Made by a program: the position numbers and the translations under genes. Below, piece after piece: positions 23,110 through 32,811 of a DNA stretch of 64,000 nucleotides (the stretch's first letter is position 1; each line of letters begins with the position of its first letter). Under the pieces are notes generated by a model that saw nothing but the letters and a program-made list of their open reading frames with translations, was not told the DNA's origin and searched no databases. The DNA is from Agarophyton chilense (lineage: Eukaryota > Rhodophyta > Florideophyceae > Gracilariales > Gracilariaceae), in contig JARGXX010000017.1 of assembly GCA_030374765.1 (NCBI GenBank), positions 273,014 to 337,013 of the forward strand, written 5' to 3'.

Positions 23110-23790
23110 GTATCCAACAAACAAAGAAGCTAAAAATCTGTCAAATTTGGTGAAACACAAGAAGAATATTCAAGTACAAGGGCCAAACTTCAGTACGTCG
23201 GTTGCTGCACAAGACCGGACATATGTGCTTCCGTGCAACTTTTGGCCAGTGCATGTACGAATCCCTCTATCTCATACTATAGGAAGCTCAAGAAGATTGT
23301 GAAGAAGTGTGTCGAAACCTCTGAGTACGGATTGAGGTACATTCCGCTCGATCTAAACTCCGTCAGACTGGCACTATTCAGGGACGCATCTTTTGCTAAT
23401 ACTGAAAACCACAAGTCAGAACTAGGTTTCGTTTTGCTTATGGTCGATAGGAATAATGATGCTAACATAATTCAATACGGAAGTTCAAAGTGCAGAAGAG
23501 TCACGAGATATGTTATGGCGGCAGAACTGTACGCTTTACTTTTTGGCTTCGATAATGCATATAATGCCAAACACATTCTGGAGAAAATGGTAGCGAAATA
23601 AACTGGAATTGATGGATACGTAGACTCTAGGACCGTCTTTGATTTGATTGCAAAGAATAGTGCTACGTTGGAGAAACGGTTACAGAATGACATTTACGTC
23701 ATGCGTGAAAGTCATACGAAGGGAGACTTCAGGTATTTGGCTTTGATACCAGGAGCTGAGAACTATGCAGATGGCATGACTAAATGAATG
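23110..23790 (+). pseudogene. Copia RNase H
   Basis: Main open part 23233-23601: LALFRDASFANTENHKSELG (first Asp), then SSKCRRVTRYVMAAELYAL (Glu). After a TAA at 23599-23601 the same domain continues with YVDSRTVFDLI (Asp), RLQNDIYVMRES and AENYADGMTK, the usual C-terminus of copia RNase H. This ends the pol reading frame. Confidence 0.8.
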
Positions 23791-23799
23791 ATTTCGAAT

Positions 23800-24584
23800 A
23801 AAAATCCGCTTTTGACGCTCACGACAACTAAAAAGTTGAGCATTACGCCGACGGGATGGGTAAAAGACAGTCGTCGCAAGTGTTTACAATAATTGCGTTC
23901 CTATGCTTTGAAAATCGTTCAAAAAAGGAATGCTGGAGTGTTGTCGTATAGTGGCAGAAGGTTTGACCTTTGAGGTTGTCTATATGCTATACTGACCTTG
24001 TAGGTTATGAATGCGAGGCATCATCGGCCACGCAGCTCCGAGCGAGCTACTATCCAGGTGTTGTCAGCCACGTGTAGTGTGGACCTGTACCTTCTGGTTG
24101 AGTAATTGTTAGTAATAGTAATTGAAATTATATTTATTTTAGTAGAGTAGTGGAGTGGCCACCTGGAACTATAGCCAGTGATGGCCATGTCTCTGACACT
24201 AGGTCAGAGACCTTGCCTTGCTGGCACCTCCCGGGTGACCTGGAGAGTGCAGTTCACTGCATATAGGGAACTGCACCTCCTCCACCCTAGTGTGATAAAG
24301 AGAGGCACCACTTGGGTCACACCTATACCTTTGGTTCATTGTTTCTAAACTACCACATATTTTTTACCGCGCGTCGACGCCTCCCATCGTTCACCTACAC
24401 GGTTTAGGCTAGTTGCCCCGCCGTTTGCCCCTGCTGGTTTTCACGGTGCCCTGTTACCATTGAGGTTTATCAAGTCTACCTCCTAAGGTTGAGCGTCACC
24501 ACGCTCCCGAGACATGACAGGTTGAGCGTCACCACGCTCCTGAGACAAGACAGTAGCAGACCCGAGAGGTGATTGTACGACAAG
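23800..24584. other. Extra 3' segment of the copia element with hairpins and a tandem duplication
   Basis: No ORF. The sequence holds a 9-bp perfect stem (GTCTCTGAC, loop ACTAG, GTCAGAGAC) near 24190-24215, a GCAGTTC/GAACTGC stem near 24250-24275, and a 33-bp tandem duplication at 24486-24551. It may be an insertion or a long 3' untranslated segment. No classical polypurine tract is seen before the 3' LTR. Confidence 0.45.
24486..24551 (+). repeat. 33-bp tandem duplication with GAGCGT/ACGCTC hairpins
   Basis: Two copies (24486-24518 and 24519-24551) differ at two positions. Each contains the small inverted repeat GAGCGT-CACC-ACGCTC. Confidence 0.85.
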
Positions 24585-25011
24585 TGTAGATATTCGCATT
24601 TATTGCATTTAACATTGCATTACGTCGACGTATGAAATAATTTATCACTCATGGTTGGAGAGGGTGCATTAGCGAATTGAAGAGGAGAGTGAATATTATT
24701 TTACGTATTTCGAAGAGAGGTTATTACAAGGCGGTAGACAGTGGAGCTAGCATTATGAGAGATCATCCGGAGCGCTATAAGAGCTGCTGCTTCTGTGCGG
24801 CGCTCTAGTAAAGAACACCGTCTTCTGAAACAAAACGAATACCGATTATCACTTCAACGCATCTGACTTCACAGCCTCGAGGAGGCCGTATCCTGTCACA
24901 CCTGTGTCCCAGCTTCGAGGAAGCCGGACTACATCAAGAGGTAAGTTACCTCTACCAATTATTTATCCAACTACCTCTATTGCCATCTTCTCTTGTTTTC
25001 TTTTTTCGACA
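24585..25011 (+). repeat. 3' LTR of copia element
   Basis: Pairs with the 5' LTR at 18553-18981. It starts TGTAGATATTCG and ends TTTTTTCGACA. It is followed directly by the TACTC target duplication. Confidence 0.92.
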
Positions 25012-25016
25012 TACTC
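25012..25016 (+). repeat. Target-site duplication, right copy (TACTC)
   Basis: Identical to 18548-18552 and directly adjacent to the end of the 3' LTR, fixing the element boundaries. Confidence 0.85.
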
Positions 25017-25913
25017 CTCTCATACCACTTGTCGTGTCGATTTGCCTCGAAAGTATACCCTGTACTCGTCTATAGTTTTAGAGGAGGTTCCGTTTCTGTT
25101 CTATCTTTCAAAGAGGAAGATACTGAACGTCTCCGTGGTGTTTAAACTCCAGAACTTACATCTCAATAATAAGCACACACTCTAAAACTACTTAAATATT
25201 AAAAACACATTCTCCATGAGCTTCCTCTTTACAATTTAAGCCTTCTGTAAAATCTAGGTTTTATTTTCTTATTCTGGTCTCGAGAGTTACTGTCCGGTTT
25301 CTACCACGACCGCTCCAACGTTTGTTGCAAACCCGTCTATCATTAAAGGTTACTTGGCAACTTCTGTTTCTATCAGAACGACCTAACATGGCGTATTATT
25401 TACATTTTAAGGACCCTAAATATCCGTTGATGCGATATCACCAGGCGAACAATAAACTGGGAAACGTTTCCTTTACACGCGGTCTACGGCCTGTCTCCTA
25501 GCCACCTCCTTACAGAGTGCTGGAATACGTCACAGGACGGGTCTACAAATGGAATATTCTACGACCCTGCAAGAATCGAACTCGGACCCAGCTAACAATC
25601 GTCCCATTTAAATGAAACCCGCGACCTCGTGCCATCAAACAGACCATCGGCTTAGGTCGTAAAAATGCTCACTGTCCCATTGTCGGGTTGCGCTTAGGGT
25701 CCAGTTGCTTTCGACTGATGGTAGAGGAATGGAATTAGTCTCCCCAAAGCTGAGTGCTGCTTCTTGGGCGACCAGGGCTTGTACCTTATTACCTCCCACT
25801 CACTGTCCGGGGTATTTCCTGGAACTCTTTTGCCTCCCCTTTTAACCGCGTGTCATGAAACGACAACCCACTGTCAAAGAAGAGGCATGTTTAACCCACG
25901 GGTGGGCGGGCGG
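25017..25913. other. Intergenic DNA between copia and DIRS-like elements
   Basis: No gene recognised. It contains the tRNA-like sequence described separately (25561-25660, minus). The rest is of average composition with short open frames lacking motifs. Confidence 0.4.
25561..25660 (-). repeat. tRNA-like sequence (decayed tRNA gene or SINE head)
   Basis: On the minus strand the ends pair (ACGACCT with AGGGTCGT). GATGGTCTGTTTGATGGC resembles an A box and D-arm, and GAGTTCGATTC is a B box with a mostly paired T-arm. The length of 100 nt leaves room for an anticodon arm and variable loop, but I cannot fold a clean anticodon stem, so a functional tRNA is not claimed. A tRNA-derived SINE is the main alternative. 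Confidence 0.35.
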
Positions 25914-26105
25914 GAAAGAGGCATAACAAAGGCGCAGCACACGCGGCGCCACTTTCCGACTAACTTGTATACCGCGTCAAGCGACGGCGGCGAGGCTGCA
26001 CTGGATCTCTGATCCAATCTTACGCAGCGCGCACACCACCTACGTGGCCGGCCTTGCTATCAAGTGCATGTCCGTTTCATGGGCATAAACCTGCGGTCAA
26101 CACAA
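25914..26105 (+). repeat. Terminal direct repeat of DIRS-like element (copy 1)
   Basis: Shares long exact blocks with 28966-29162, such as CAAGCGACGGCGGCGAGGCT and CTTACGCAGCGCGCAC. Direct orientation, 3.05 kb apart. Confidence 0.88.
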
Positions 26106-26923
26106 CACGAAACAACCTAAACGAACGGCACGATAGTGCCGCGACCGAAGCTCAGCGACGGCCGCGTCAGACAACAGCGCGGGAAACGGGTGCCTGAACA
26201 CCCAGAACGATGCAATCGATAGCTGTATCGTACGGTCAAAGTACGTCGACGCCATTTCTGCGCTACGTGGGCCCCAACCGAAGCGTGATAGGCGTACCTC
26301 GAGCGGAAATCCTAACAACACCTTTTCCTGCTGACCCAACGCTTCCCAAACCTCACCTGCTTGAGCAACTTGCGTGCTAAGTCTTGGACCTTGACAATCT
26401 TCCTCGGAGCGATGAAGAACCTCATCAATACGGTGTCGATGCGAATTCCAAGGTGTCCTATGTCGGTAGTTCCGCACCAAGAACCCTTCTTCGGATGTCG
26501 TCGAAGACCTAATTTTGCAAGGAGGGCTTCTAATTGCTTCACAGCAACCTCGCAGTGTCGCTGGGTAGACACACACCCGTACCGAGACGGGGCTATGAGA
26601 AAATCGTCCAGATACGGAAGGAAGCGAAATCCTTTCTTGCGCAACACCTTGAAGAAGAGCGCCATGAGCTGCGTGAACCACAAAGAGGATCGACCTCATC
26701 CGAATGGTAAAGCTACGCACTGGTAGTTCTGGCCGTTGTAGCGAAATATGAACCAGTCTCTCATCTCCGGTGCCAGACGAAAATGGCGATAGCCACGGTA
26801 CATGTCGAGCAAAACCCGGCGACGGGAAGTGCCCTCAAGGTGTTCGAAGCCTTGCTCCCTGGGGGAGGCAGACTCAGAGACAGAGCCCTCCGTTCCACCC
26901 GTAGTGTGGGGTGTAACTCCCAC
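26097..26923 (-). pseudogene. DIRS-like RT, palm and connection part
   Basis: The minus-strand frame from 26923 reads LLDMYRGYRHFRLAPEMRDW, then CVALPFG. After a frame shift, 26312-26683 gives MWFTQLMALFFKVL, PYLDDFLIAPS (catalytic Asp pair at about 26603-26614), RHPKKGSWCG and RFFIAPRKIVK. Downstream reading continues towards 26097 with frame changes, where the RNase H should be. It is inactive because of shifts, but the RT class is clear. Confidence 0.82.
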
Positions 26924-27730
26924 GGGGGATTCCGGCAGTACCGACGGAGGTGAGGGGTAGAAACCGTTGGATCGGAAATGGGTATGGGTATCCCAAAGAA
27001 TGGGGGGAAATCCGGCGAAGAGGAAAAACGGGGCGAGGGTCGGGCACTAACAGGCACCGAACCCGAGAACCAGAAAAGGGGCGAAACAACAAAAGAAACC
27101 CAATACAGGGGCGAAAAACTGTCCTCGAAAGGAAACACAAAAAACACGAAACAAGTAAGCAGAACCCCCACGGGGTATCGTGCACGCAGGTCGTCTGAGC
27201 GGTCCCAAGGGGGTGGTTGCACGGAACCCAAACGTGGGCACTCTCCAAGTGGAGTCGTGTCCCTACGCAGGCGTTGCTAACCAGAGCCCGTTCCGGGTTG
27301 TAAGGCCGAAACGATGGCGACGAAGAACCTCTAAAGGTATCAAAGACCAACCTTGCTTCCCATTTACTCTGAGCCTCGGACTATCAGATCTCGTCTCCCT
27401 AAGTAGGGCCCACTAACTAAACTCTACAGTAGTGCACACCTGCTCAGGGCCATACACGTGGAGATCCCACTGTCAGGGCCCAAAAGTCCAACGTTCTAAC
27501 AAATATCCGAAAATCGGTGCCAAAATTAAGCCACGTGTATCACGGGGCCAATCCAACCATGGGCCATCCGAATTTTCACTTCATAGGCGAACTCTAACCA
27601 GAAAACAGTGCCACGTCAGCACACCTTAGAGGGGATCATAGTCATAACCCTCGGAGGGTTCAATCCTCATTCTATGAGTTGCATCTTCAAGTATCCCCTA
27701 ACTGGGCGTTGCTCTACAGTAAATATCCAT
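26924..27730. other. Non-homologous segment splitting the DIRS-like RT
   Basis: The RT N-terminal part ends at GDHFL near 27740 and its natural continuation LDMYRGYRHF resumes near 26830. The DNA between has no RT or other recognisable coding. It contains CCCACGGGG-type repeats near 26920 and 27172, which could be termini of an insertion, but no clean target duplication was found. Confidence 0.45.
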
Positions 27731-28117
27731 TTAAAGGAAGTGATCTCCTTTTTGGATCTCCAGGAAAAAAGCCGACACAGACTCCATCCGGACTGATCCC
27801 TTCTTCCAATGCTTGGACTGCTTCGAAAGGTTCACTACAAAGCGTCTTTTTCGGCATTTCTCCGCCTCTTGCCACACAACGAAGGCTGAAGAGATGATGG
27901 CACCCCGTTCCTTCGCTCTGGCAGCGTGGTCTGGAGATATTTCCTTGTACACTCCAGAACGACAGCCTTCCATCAGATCCACATCCGTAAAGGCCCTGTT
28001 CTCTGCTGTCTGGGGAACATCGGGTAGTTCCGATCCCTGCCCATTCTCGAACGGAATCGAGGGACGATCGAATATTCCAAATTGAATTGCTCTGCAGAGG
28101 TATTCTGAGCAACCCAA
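27731..28117 (-). pseudogene. DIRS-like RT, N-terminal part
   Basis: The frame contains KERGAIISSAFVVWQ, RKRRFVVNLSKQSKHWKKGS, VRMESVSAFFLEIQKGDHFL, the conserved start of DIRS-like RT (fingers). It then meets a TAA followed by MDIY, after which homology stops. Overlapping minus-strand frames here are shadows. Confidence 0.82.
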
Positions 28118-28182
28118 TCGGCGCCATGCCGCGACACGGTCTTGTGTTCCGCGCCAAAGCGGGCGCCTTGAGTCTACGTCGA

Positions 28183-28857
28183 CTAATTGTCGGCGGCGCC
28201 GCCACCCTTTCCAGCTCTTTTCGTTGCGTTGCTGGCATTGAGGGTTGCGACGGCCTTCATCAGTTGCGTCGATATGTGAGTATCTAGTTTTTCCATGGGC
28301 TCAATAAGGTCGTCTGAAGCTGGAATATAATTCTGTTGCTCTACACTAGGCATCACAAGATTTGCGTAGGTCGGGTCTTTTGCAACTAAATTGTAGAATT
28401 CACAACGGAGACCAGTCATTCTAAGACCGTACCTAACAGAGATGAGAGCCCAAGCGTCTAGCAACAGGTCTCGATCAGACTCCTTCTCGTCAATGGCCTC
28501 CTGTCGCAAGGAGATGGCTGCTTGATGGAATGCCATCCAATATCCGGCAGCGTTCACATAGTTTGCTTCATACTCGAACACAGCGCGCATGCTCTTGTGT
28601 GTTTCCATTCCCTTACGTAGTGACCACTCTCGATGCTCGAAGAAACCACTGGTGAACGCTCCAACACTTGAACCTTGCTCATATAGATACCTTGTAAGGC
28701 AAAACTCCTTGTTGTCAAGGCATCTTCTGGCAATAACTGCATAGTATTGCATCCATTTCGGGTCGATGCCAGCATCAGAAAGTGTTTTTTCCTTGGTGAC
28801 ATCCTTGGCTTTTGAGAGAATCTCGTTAGCTATTTCAACACTCGACCTCAAATCCAA
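28183..28857 (-). CDS. Gag-like ORF of the DIRS-like element (224 aa)
   Basis: An open frame upstream of RT on the same strand and inside the terminal repeats, so it is in the Gag position. The protein is mostly helical with no obvious zinc knuckle. A central aromatic-rich segment (AAGYWMAFHQAAISLRQEA) and the acidic EKESDRDLLLDAWALISVRY are visible, and it ends in a Gly/Lys-rich tail. It is the best-preserved ORF of the element. I do not recognise a precise family. The chosen start is the first ATG, about 110 bases inside the repeat boundary. Confidence 0.55.
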   Translation of the reverse strand: MDLRSSVEIANEILSKAKDVTKEKTLSDAGIDPKWMQYYAVIARRCLDNKEFCLTRYLYEQGSSVGAFTSGFFEHREWSLRKGMETHKSMRAVFEYEANYVNAAGYWMAFHQAAISLRQEAIDEKESDRDLLLDAWALISVRYGLRMTGLRCEFYNLVAKDPTYANLVMPSVEQQNYIPASDDLIEPMEKLDTHISTQLMKAVATLNASNATKRAGKGGGAADN

Positions 28858-28965
28858 TGTAGAAATTGCGAGTAAAAATTCGTTGACCTATCAACGGTTG
28901 GTCTAGTTCTTCTGAACGTACCAGAAAAGTGCCTACCGCCAGAATTCTGGGGACTCTCTTCGAAA

Positions 28966-29162
28966 AGAAAGAAGCATAACAAAGGCGCAGCACAAGAGGC
29001 GCCACTTGCCGACTAGCCTCTATACCGCATCAAGCGACGGCGGCGAGGCTGCACTGGATCTCTGATCCAATCTTACGCAGCGCGCACATCACCAACGTGG
29101 CCGACCTCGCTATCCAGTGCATTTCCGTTACATGGGCATAAAACTGCGGTCTAGACAACACG
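28966..29162 (+). repeat. Terminal direct repeat of DIRS-like element (copy 2)
   Basis: Counterpart of 25914-26105. Differences are scattered single bases plus a small indel. It lies at the 5' side relative to the minus-strand ORFs. Confidence 0.88.
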
Positions 29163-29879
29163 AAAAATTGTGATTTGGAAGAAAAGTCAATTAAAGTCAC
29201 CGAAAAAGCAATTTCAAACACATATTATCCACCTTATTAAGTACCACTTAGCCACAAGTGCAAGCGGAATATCTAACGCGCCCTTTCTCGGCCTGAGAAG
29301 CGTCGAAGCCGTTTTCATTCTTGATTGCTTCATTTAAAGGGCGGTACCGTTTGCAGAATTAAAATGTCACTTTTGCGCTTATCAAAGATACTTCAAAGCA
29401 TCAGTAAGTACCAAAACTCTGTGGGACGCACTTATTAACACAAAAATCACGTTTAGAGCTGTTAACGTGTTACAACGTTTCATGGATTATATTTTGTACC
29501 AAATGTTTAAAAATGTTGTTTTTTTTCGAATGTGCCTCAAAAAACCAAACATAGTTTATTTTAAAACAATTGCGATACAAAAGTTTAGTTTTTTATTGTG
29601 GTATAAGCTTTTGATACAATTCATTTGATTACATCGCAGTAGAGAGTTTACGCGGTAGCGAACTTTGTGGTTCAGGCACCAGTTTTCGTACACGTCTCTC
29701 ACAACTGTGCGCGCAACGAAAAACCACTCGGTATGGCTTGTCATTTTTCGTTCTGAGCAAGCTGGAGCGAACAATGAAAATAATGGAAAAAACATAGTGT
29801 AACGCACCCCTCTAAAATAGCTGCCAATGAGCTCTTCTTCTCCCGCCAAAAGATCCTAGGCCCAACTTAAAATACCCCG
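29163..29879. other. AT-rich non-coding DNA
   Basis: About 700 bp rich in A/T runs with no supported ORF. A 97-codon minus-strand frame at 29556-29849 has no motif and biased composition. Confidence 0.45.
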
Positions 29880-30875
29880 TCACCTGCTCGCACAAGCTGA
29901 CCCAAAACTTTCAACAAAAGAGTTATATCCAAGGCGGAAGCTACGCCCACTTCCCCGAGGTCCCTAACTTGCGCCATGCCTACCTTATCGTGTGCAAGTT
30001 CAGATCGCCCTTCCACACCTGCCACCGATACCTCGTTATTACAACCAGCACTCACAGTAATTCCGTTTATGCCGCAAACATCAACGACACAAACAACGTT
30101 CGTAGTTTGAAGCGCTTTAGTTACACACAACCATGGGACCATCTTCTTTTGAAGGCAGTTAGTACCAGCATCGCGCACGTTGCTATTCATGAACAAGCCA
30201 CGTATAAATACAAAGAAGCTCTTGAACGTTTCATTCAAGCAGTCCCCACCAATAGCCTTGAAATAGTACACCTTCCAACGTGGAATTCTCTGAGGAGTAG
30301 GTTTAAAAAGATTTATGACGATCGCCGTGAGGAGAACAAGGACAGTCTTGGGGCTTCAGTTATTTCAGAAGAACGGGGAGAGCGATAAGATTTGTTAAAT
30401 GATCTTATACTGGAAATAGGGGAGCATGACGAGACAAAGAGGGCGGAGCTCGGCGAGAAGACCGAACGAGAGAAGCCGCTTGTCGAAGCTGGGGAGAAGA
30501 TACGCGACAATGCGTTAAACAGGCACAAATGCACTGCTCCCACTGCTGGTGATGATATCTTGGACTTCACCCAAAACAAACTGCAAGCATCAAAACCTTT
30601 GCCGTCTCCGAGGGGAAAAAAGCGCAGCGTTACCTACGAATCAGACGAAGAAGATAAGCAAATTCTAATGGAGGACATCAAAAAGCGCTGAGAGCTTGAG
30701 GTAACGTGTTTGGGGATGAAACAAACTAGCCTCAAGATAGAGCGAGGGAGTGACGAACGGATGGTTTCTCGAGACGCGAAGGTACAAGAGAGGGAGGAGC
30801 GCAAGCTGGTACTCGTAGAAAAGAAGGCCGGGATAGAGATAGAAGAAAGACGGAAAGCTTTTAAAGAGCGTTAAC
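29880..30875 (+). pseudogene. SANT/Myb-like domain protein, broken by two stops and a shift
   Basis: Central segment FSYTQPWDHLLLKAVSTS, then TWNSLRSRFKKIYDDRREENK, has the Trp spacing and helices of a SANT/Myb-like DNA-binding domain. It is followed by GER, a stop, DLLNDLILEIGEHDETKR and EKPLVEAGEKIRDNALNR, the signature tail of a multigene family common in oomycetes and chytrid-type fungi. In-frame TAA (30386-30388) and TGA (30689-30691) interrupt an otherwise continuous frame to a TAA at about 30873. Both stops are C-to-T equivalents of Gln and Arg codons. A Ser/Thr/Pro-rich N-terminus lies in another frame (about 29935-30108), implying a frameshift near 30105. Such proteins are thought to bind DNA; whether host- or transposon-derived is open. 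Confidence 0.65.
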
Positions 30876-32222
30876 GAATGATAGATGTACTTGGGGTCTT
30901 GGAAGATAATCTTTAGTGAACATGAAGGATTTGGGATTCCCGTGACTTAAACAAATAGAAAAAATCTTGCTGAGGGCCTTCGAACGGCGAGGGCAAAGTC
31001 CGCAGTGGAAAGAGCCGTAGGCGACCGAAGCGGAAGACTGTTGCAAACGGTGAGTTTACGATATGGTCAGGTACCTCTCCAAAGACGGCTCAGAGCAACT
31101 GAAGTAGGATGCCACCTGTCTGCAGTGGCCTAGAAAAACTTTGAATTTGTACAGCAGAGCTGAAGTCGTGTCCAATAAAGCTTTTAGCGCCTTTCGAACC
31201 TTAAGAATTCTCTCATGGTCTTGCGACGACCATATCTACTTGATGTCGTTTTATAAGCATTCTACAGCTTCACGGACTGCGCTCATTCTCCTATCGTAGA
31301 AAGCTTGCACAGGCGTCACAGTTAAAAGCGGGAACTTGTTTGAAGCCAAAGATGCATGCAGCATCACCGCATATGAAATACAGCTTTTTATCTACAATCG
31401 AACCTTTCTGCATAGAATCACTTATCCCGCTGGTACGAAGTATCGTTAGATCATGTTTCATGTCTCTGGCCAGCTTTGGCTCCAAATTGGTTTAGAATAA
31501 AGCCCCTTGACGGACCGACTCATCTCTAATTTTGACCATTTTAAGACAAACAGCTGTCTAATGGAGCATCTATGCACGGAAGGGCGATAACATACTCTTC
31601 CGGTCGTTATCCTATCAAACCAGGCCTAACGTTCGTCAAAAAATGGTCTGTACCTTCTATGCAACCGTTCATTGTTTTCCAAAAAACTTTGTTAATCTTC
31701 GAAGGTCGAATACCAAAGATATGCTCAAGATCATACCATTGACGTAATGCTGTTTTGCTTTCGCAAAGGTATCGCGATCGTTCTGCGCGGAAATCATGGA
31801 AACGAATGAATTTTGCGATTTGTTCTGTTTTCCGTGTCTTGAATCGAAACTCTGATATTTTGAAATGATCACTGTAGATGTTCGGGCTGAAATTAAATTA
31901 AAAAACTTGAAGATATCTCATTTTTATTTTTTCTACGTCGCACCGAGAGAAATGGAGATTCTTGAAAGAATTGTACTCTAACAAAGGACTAGCTTCATAA
32001 ATAATAGCGGCACGAAAAGTAAGCTTGCGTTTATGCTTTTGGGGAAGCGCAACTTCGATTTTGAAGTATGTCTGCATCATGAGTGCATATGGGAACGGAC
32101 AGGCAACCTGTCAGGGAAAGGATCTGCGGTAATAATCACAAGTTAATGTCATAACTGCCTAACGTAAATAGCAAGTTTTCGTTTCGTTCCAAAATCCGGT
32201 TTGTAAAATAAGACTCACAAAC
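30876..32222. other. No gene recognised
   Basis: Short minus-strand frames (31291-31485, 31669-31872, 31898-32080) have plausible composition and could be decayed exons of one gene, but no motif or family is visible. The right half is AT-rich. Confidence 0.35.
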
Positions 32223-32432
32223 TTGCGAATTGCGAAACGTTTTTCTGATTGCGTCAACTCTATTTTTATATTTTTTTTTGTATGGCCTATATATACATTG
32301 ATTACTTTATCATTTGCACTTTTTACCAATTACAATTCATCTTCTTTGGACTCCTTATCTTTGCCCTCATCCGCGCTGTACTCTCCAGAATATATCTACT
32401 ACTTGTGTCCCCTTGGGTTGTAACCACCTGCG

Positions 32433-32811
32433 TTGTGTCCCCTTTTCTTTTACGAATATGTCGTTCACACAATGTCCACCTCCATGTGGAATCATATCAT
32501 TCGCCGTCAAAAGATATCAGAAAGGTATAATCGGAGATTCCTGCGTGGTCGCCGAAGCAGACATAAAACGGTAGTAGAAACAGTGCTTGCAATGCCCGAT
32601 TCGATGCCACTCGATGCTAAGCTTCACATCCAATAGCCTAAACACGAAGATATCAGCGTGGCAGAGGTACAATCTCCTTTCAAAATCTTGTAACGCAGCT
32701 CACACGTCATGTGCTTATCGAAGCGAATCGAGTATATTTGCGGTCACTACAAATTACGCATTAGACACTGTGAAAACTCAACTGTTAACCCCCGGACTGG
32801 CCGACGTCTGA
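32433..32811 (+). pseudogene. Conserved unknown ORF, copy next to kinase-like gene A
   Basis: Two overlapping frames (32433-32636 and 32587-32811) together encode VVETVLAMPDSMPLDAKLHI, then ISAWQRYNLLSK and ending QLLTPGLADV, which aligns end to end with the ORF at 36318-36565 (VETVLAIPDSM, ISAWQSYNLLSN, QLLTPGSADV). A 1-base shift separates the halves here. The family is not recognised. Conservation of the same stop after ADV in two diverged copies suggests a real coding past. It converges tail-to-tail on the kinase-like gene. Confidence 0.4.

Larger units (their letters stand above)
18553..25011 (+). mobile_element. Ty1/copia LTR retrotransposon with TSD, coding capacity lost
   Basis: A 6.46-kb element flanked by TACTC duplications. 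LTRs of 429 and 427 bp begin TGTAGATATT and end TTCGACA or CTCGACA, giving TGT...ACA inverted ends. Inside, the order gag, protease, integrase, RT, RNase H (integrase before RT) identifies Ty1/copia. All frames carry stops, mostly of the CAA to TAA, CAG to TAG and CGA to TGA kind. LTR copies differ at roughly one base in ten or so by eye, so the insertion is not recent. An extra 790 bp between RNase H and the 3' LTR is unusual. Confidence 0.93.
25914..29162 (-). mobile_element. DIRS-like retrotransposon with terminal direct repeats
   Basis: Two direct repeats of about 195 bp (25914-26105 and 28966-29162) flank a minus-strand gag-like ORF followed by RT. The RT blocks match the DIRS-like RT class I know from oomycetes and chytrids: FVVNLSKQSKHWKKGS, YRGYRHFRLAPEMRDWFIF, VALPFG, PYLDDFLIAPS and RFFIAPRKI. 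A tyrosine recombinase, typical of DIRS elements, was not found in the window's copy. The RT is split by about 0.8-0.9 kb of unrelated sequence. Repeat form (LTR-like or split direct repeat) is unresolved. Confidence 0.7.

Noticed and set aside
26874..27350. 158-codon minus-strand ORF between the RT halves
   Set aside because: Composition is biased (Pro, Phe, Ser-rich), three overlapping frames are equally open, and no motif is present.
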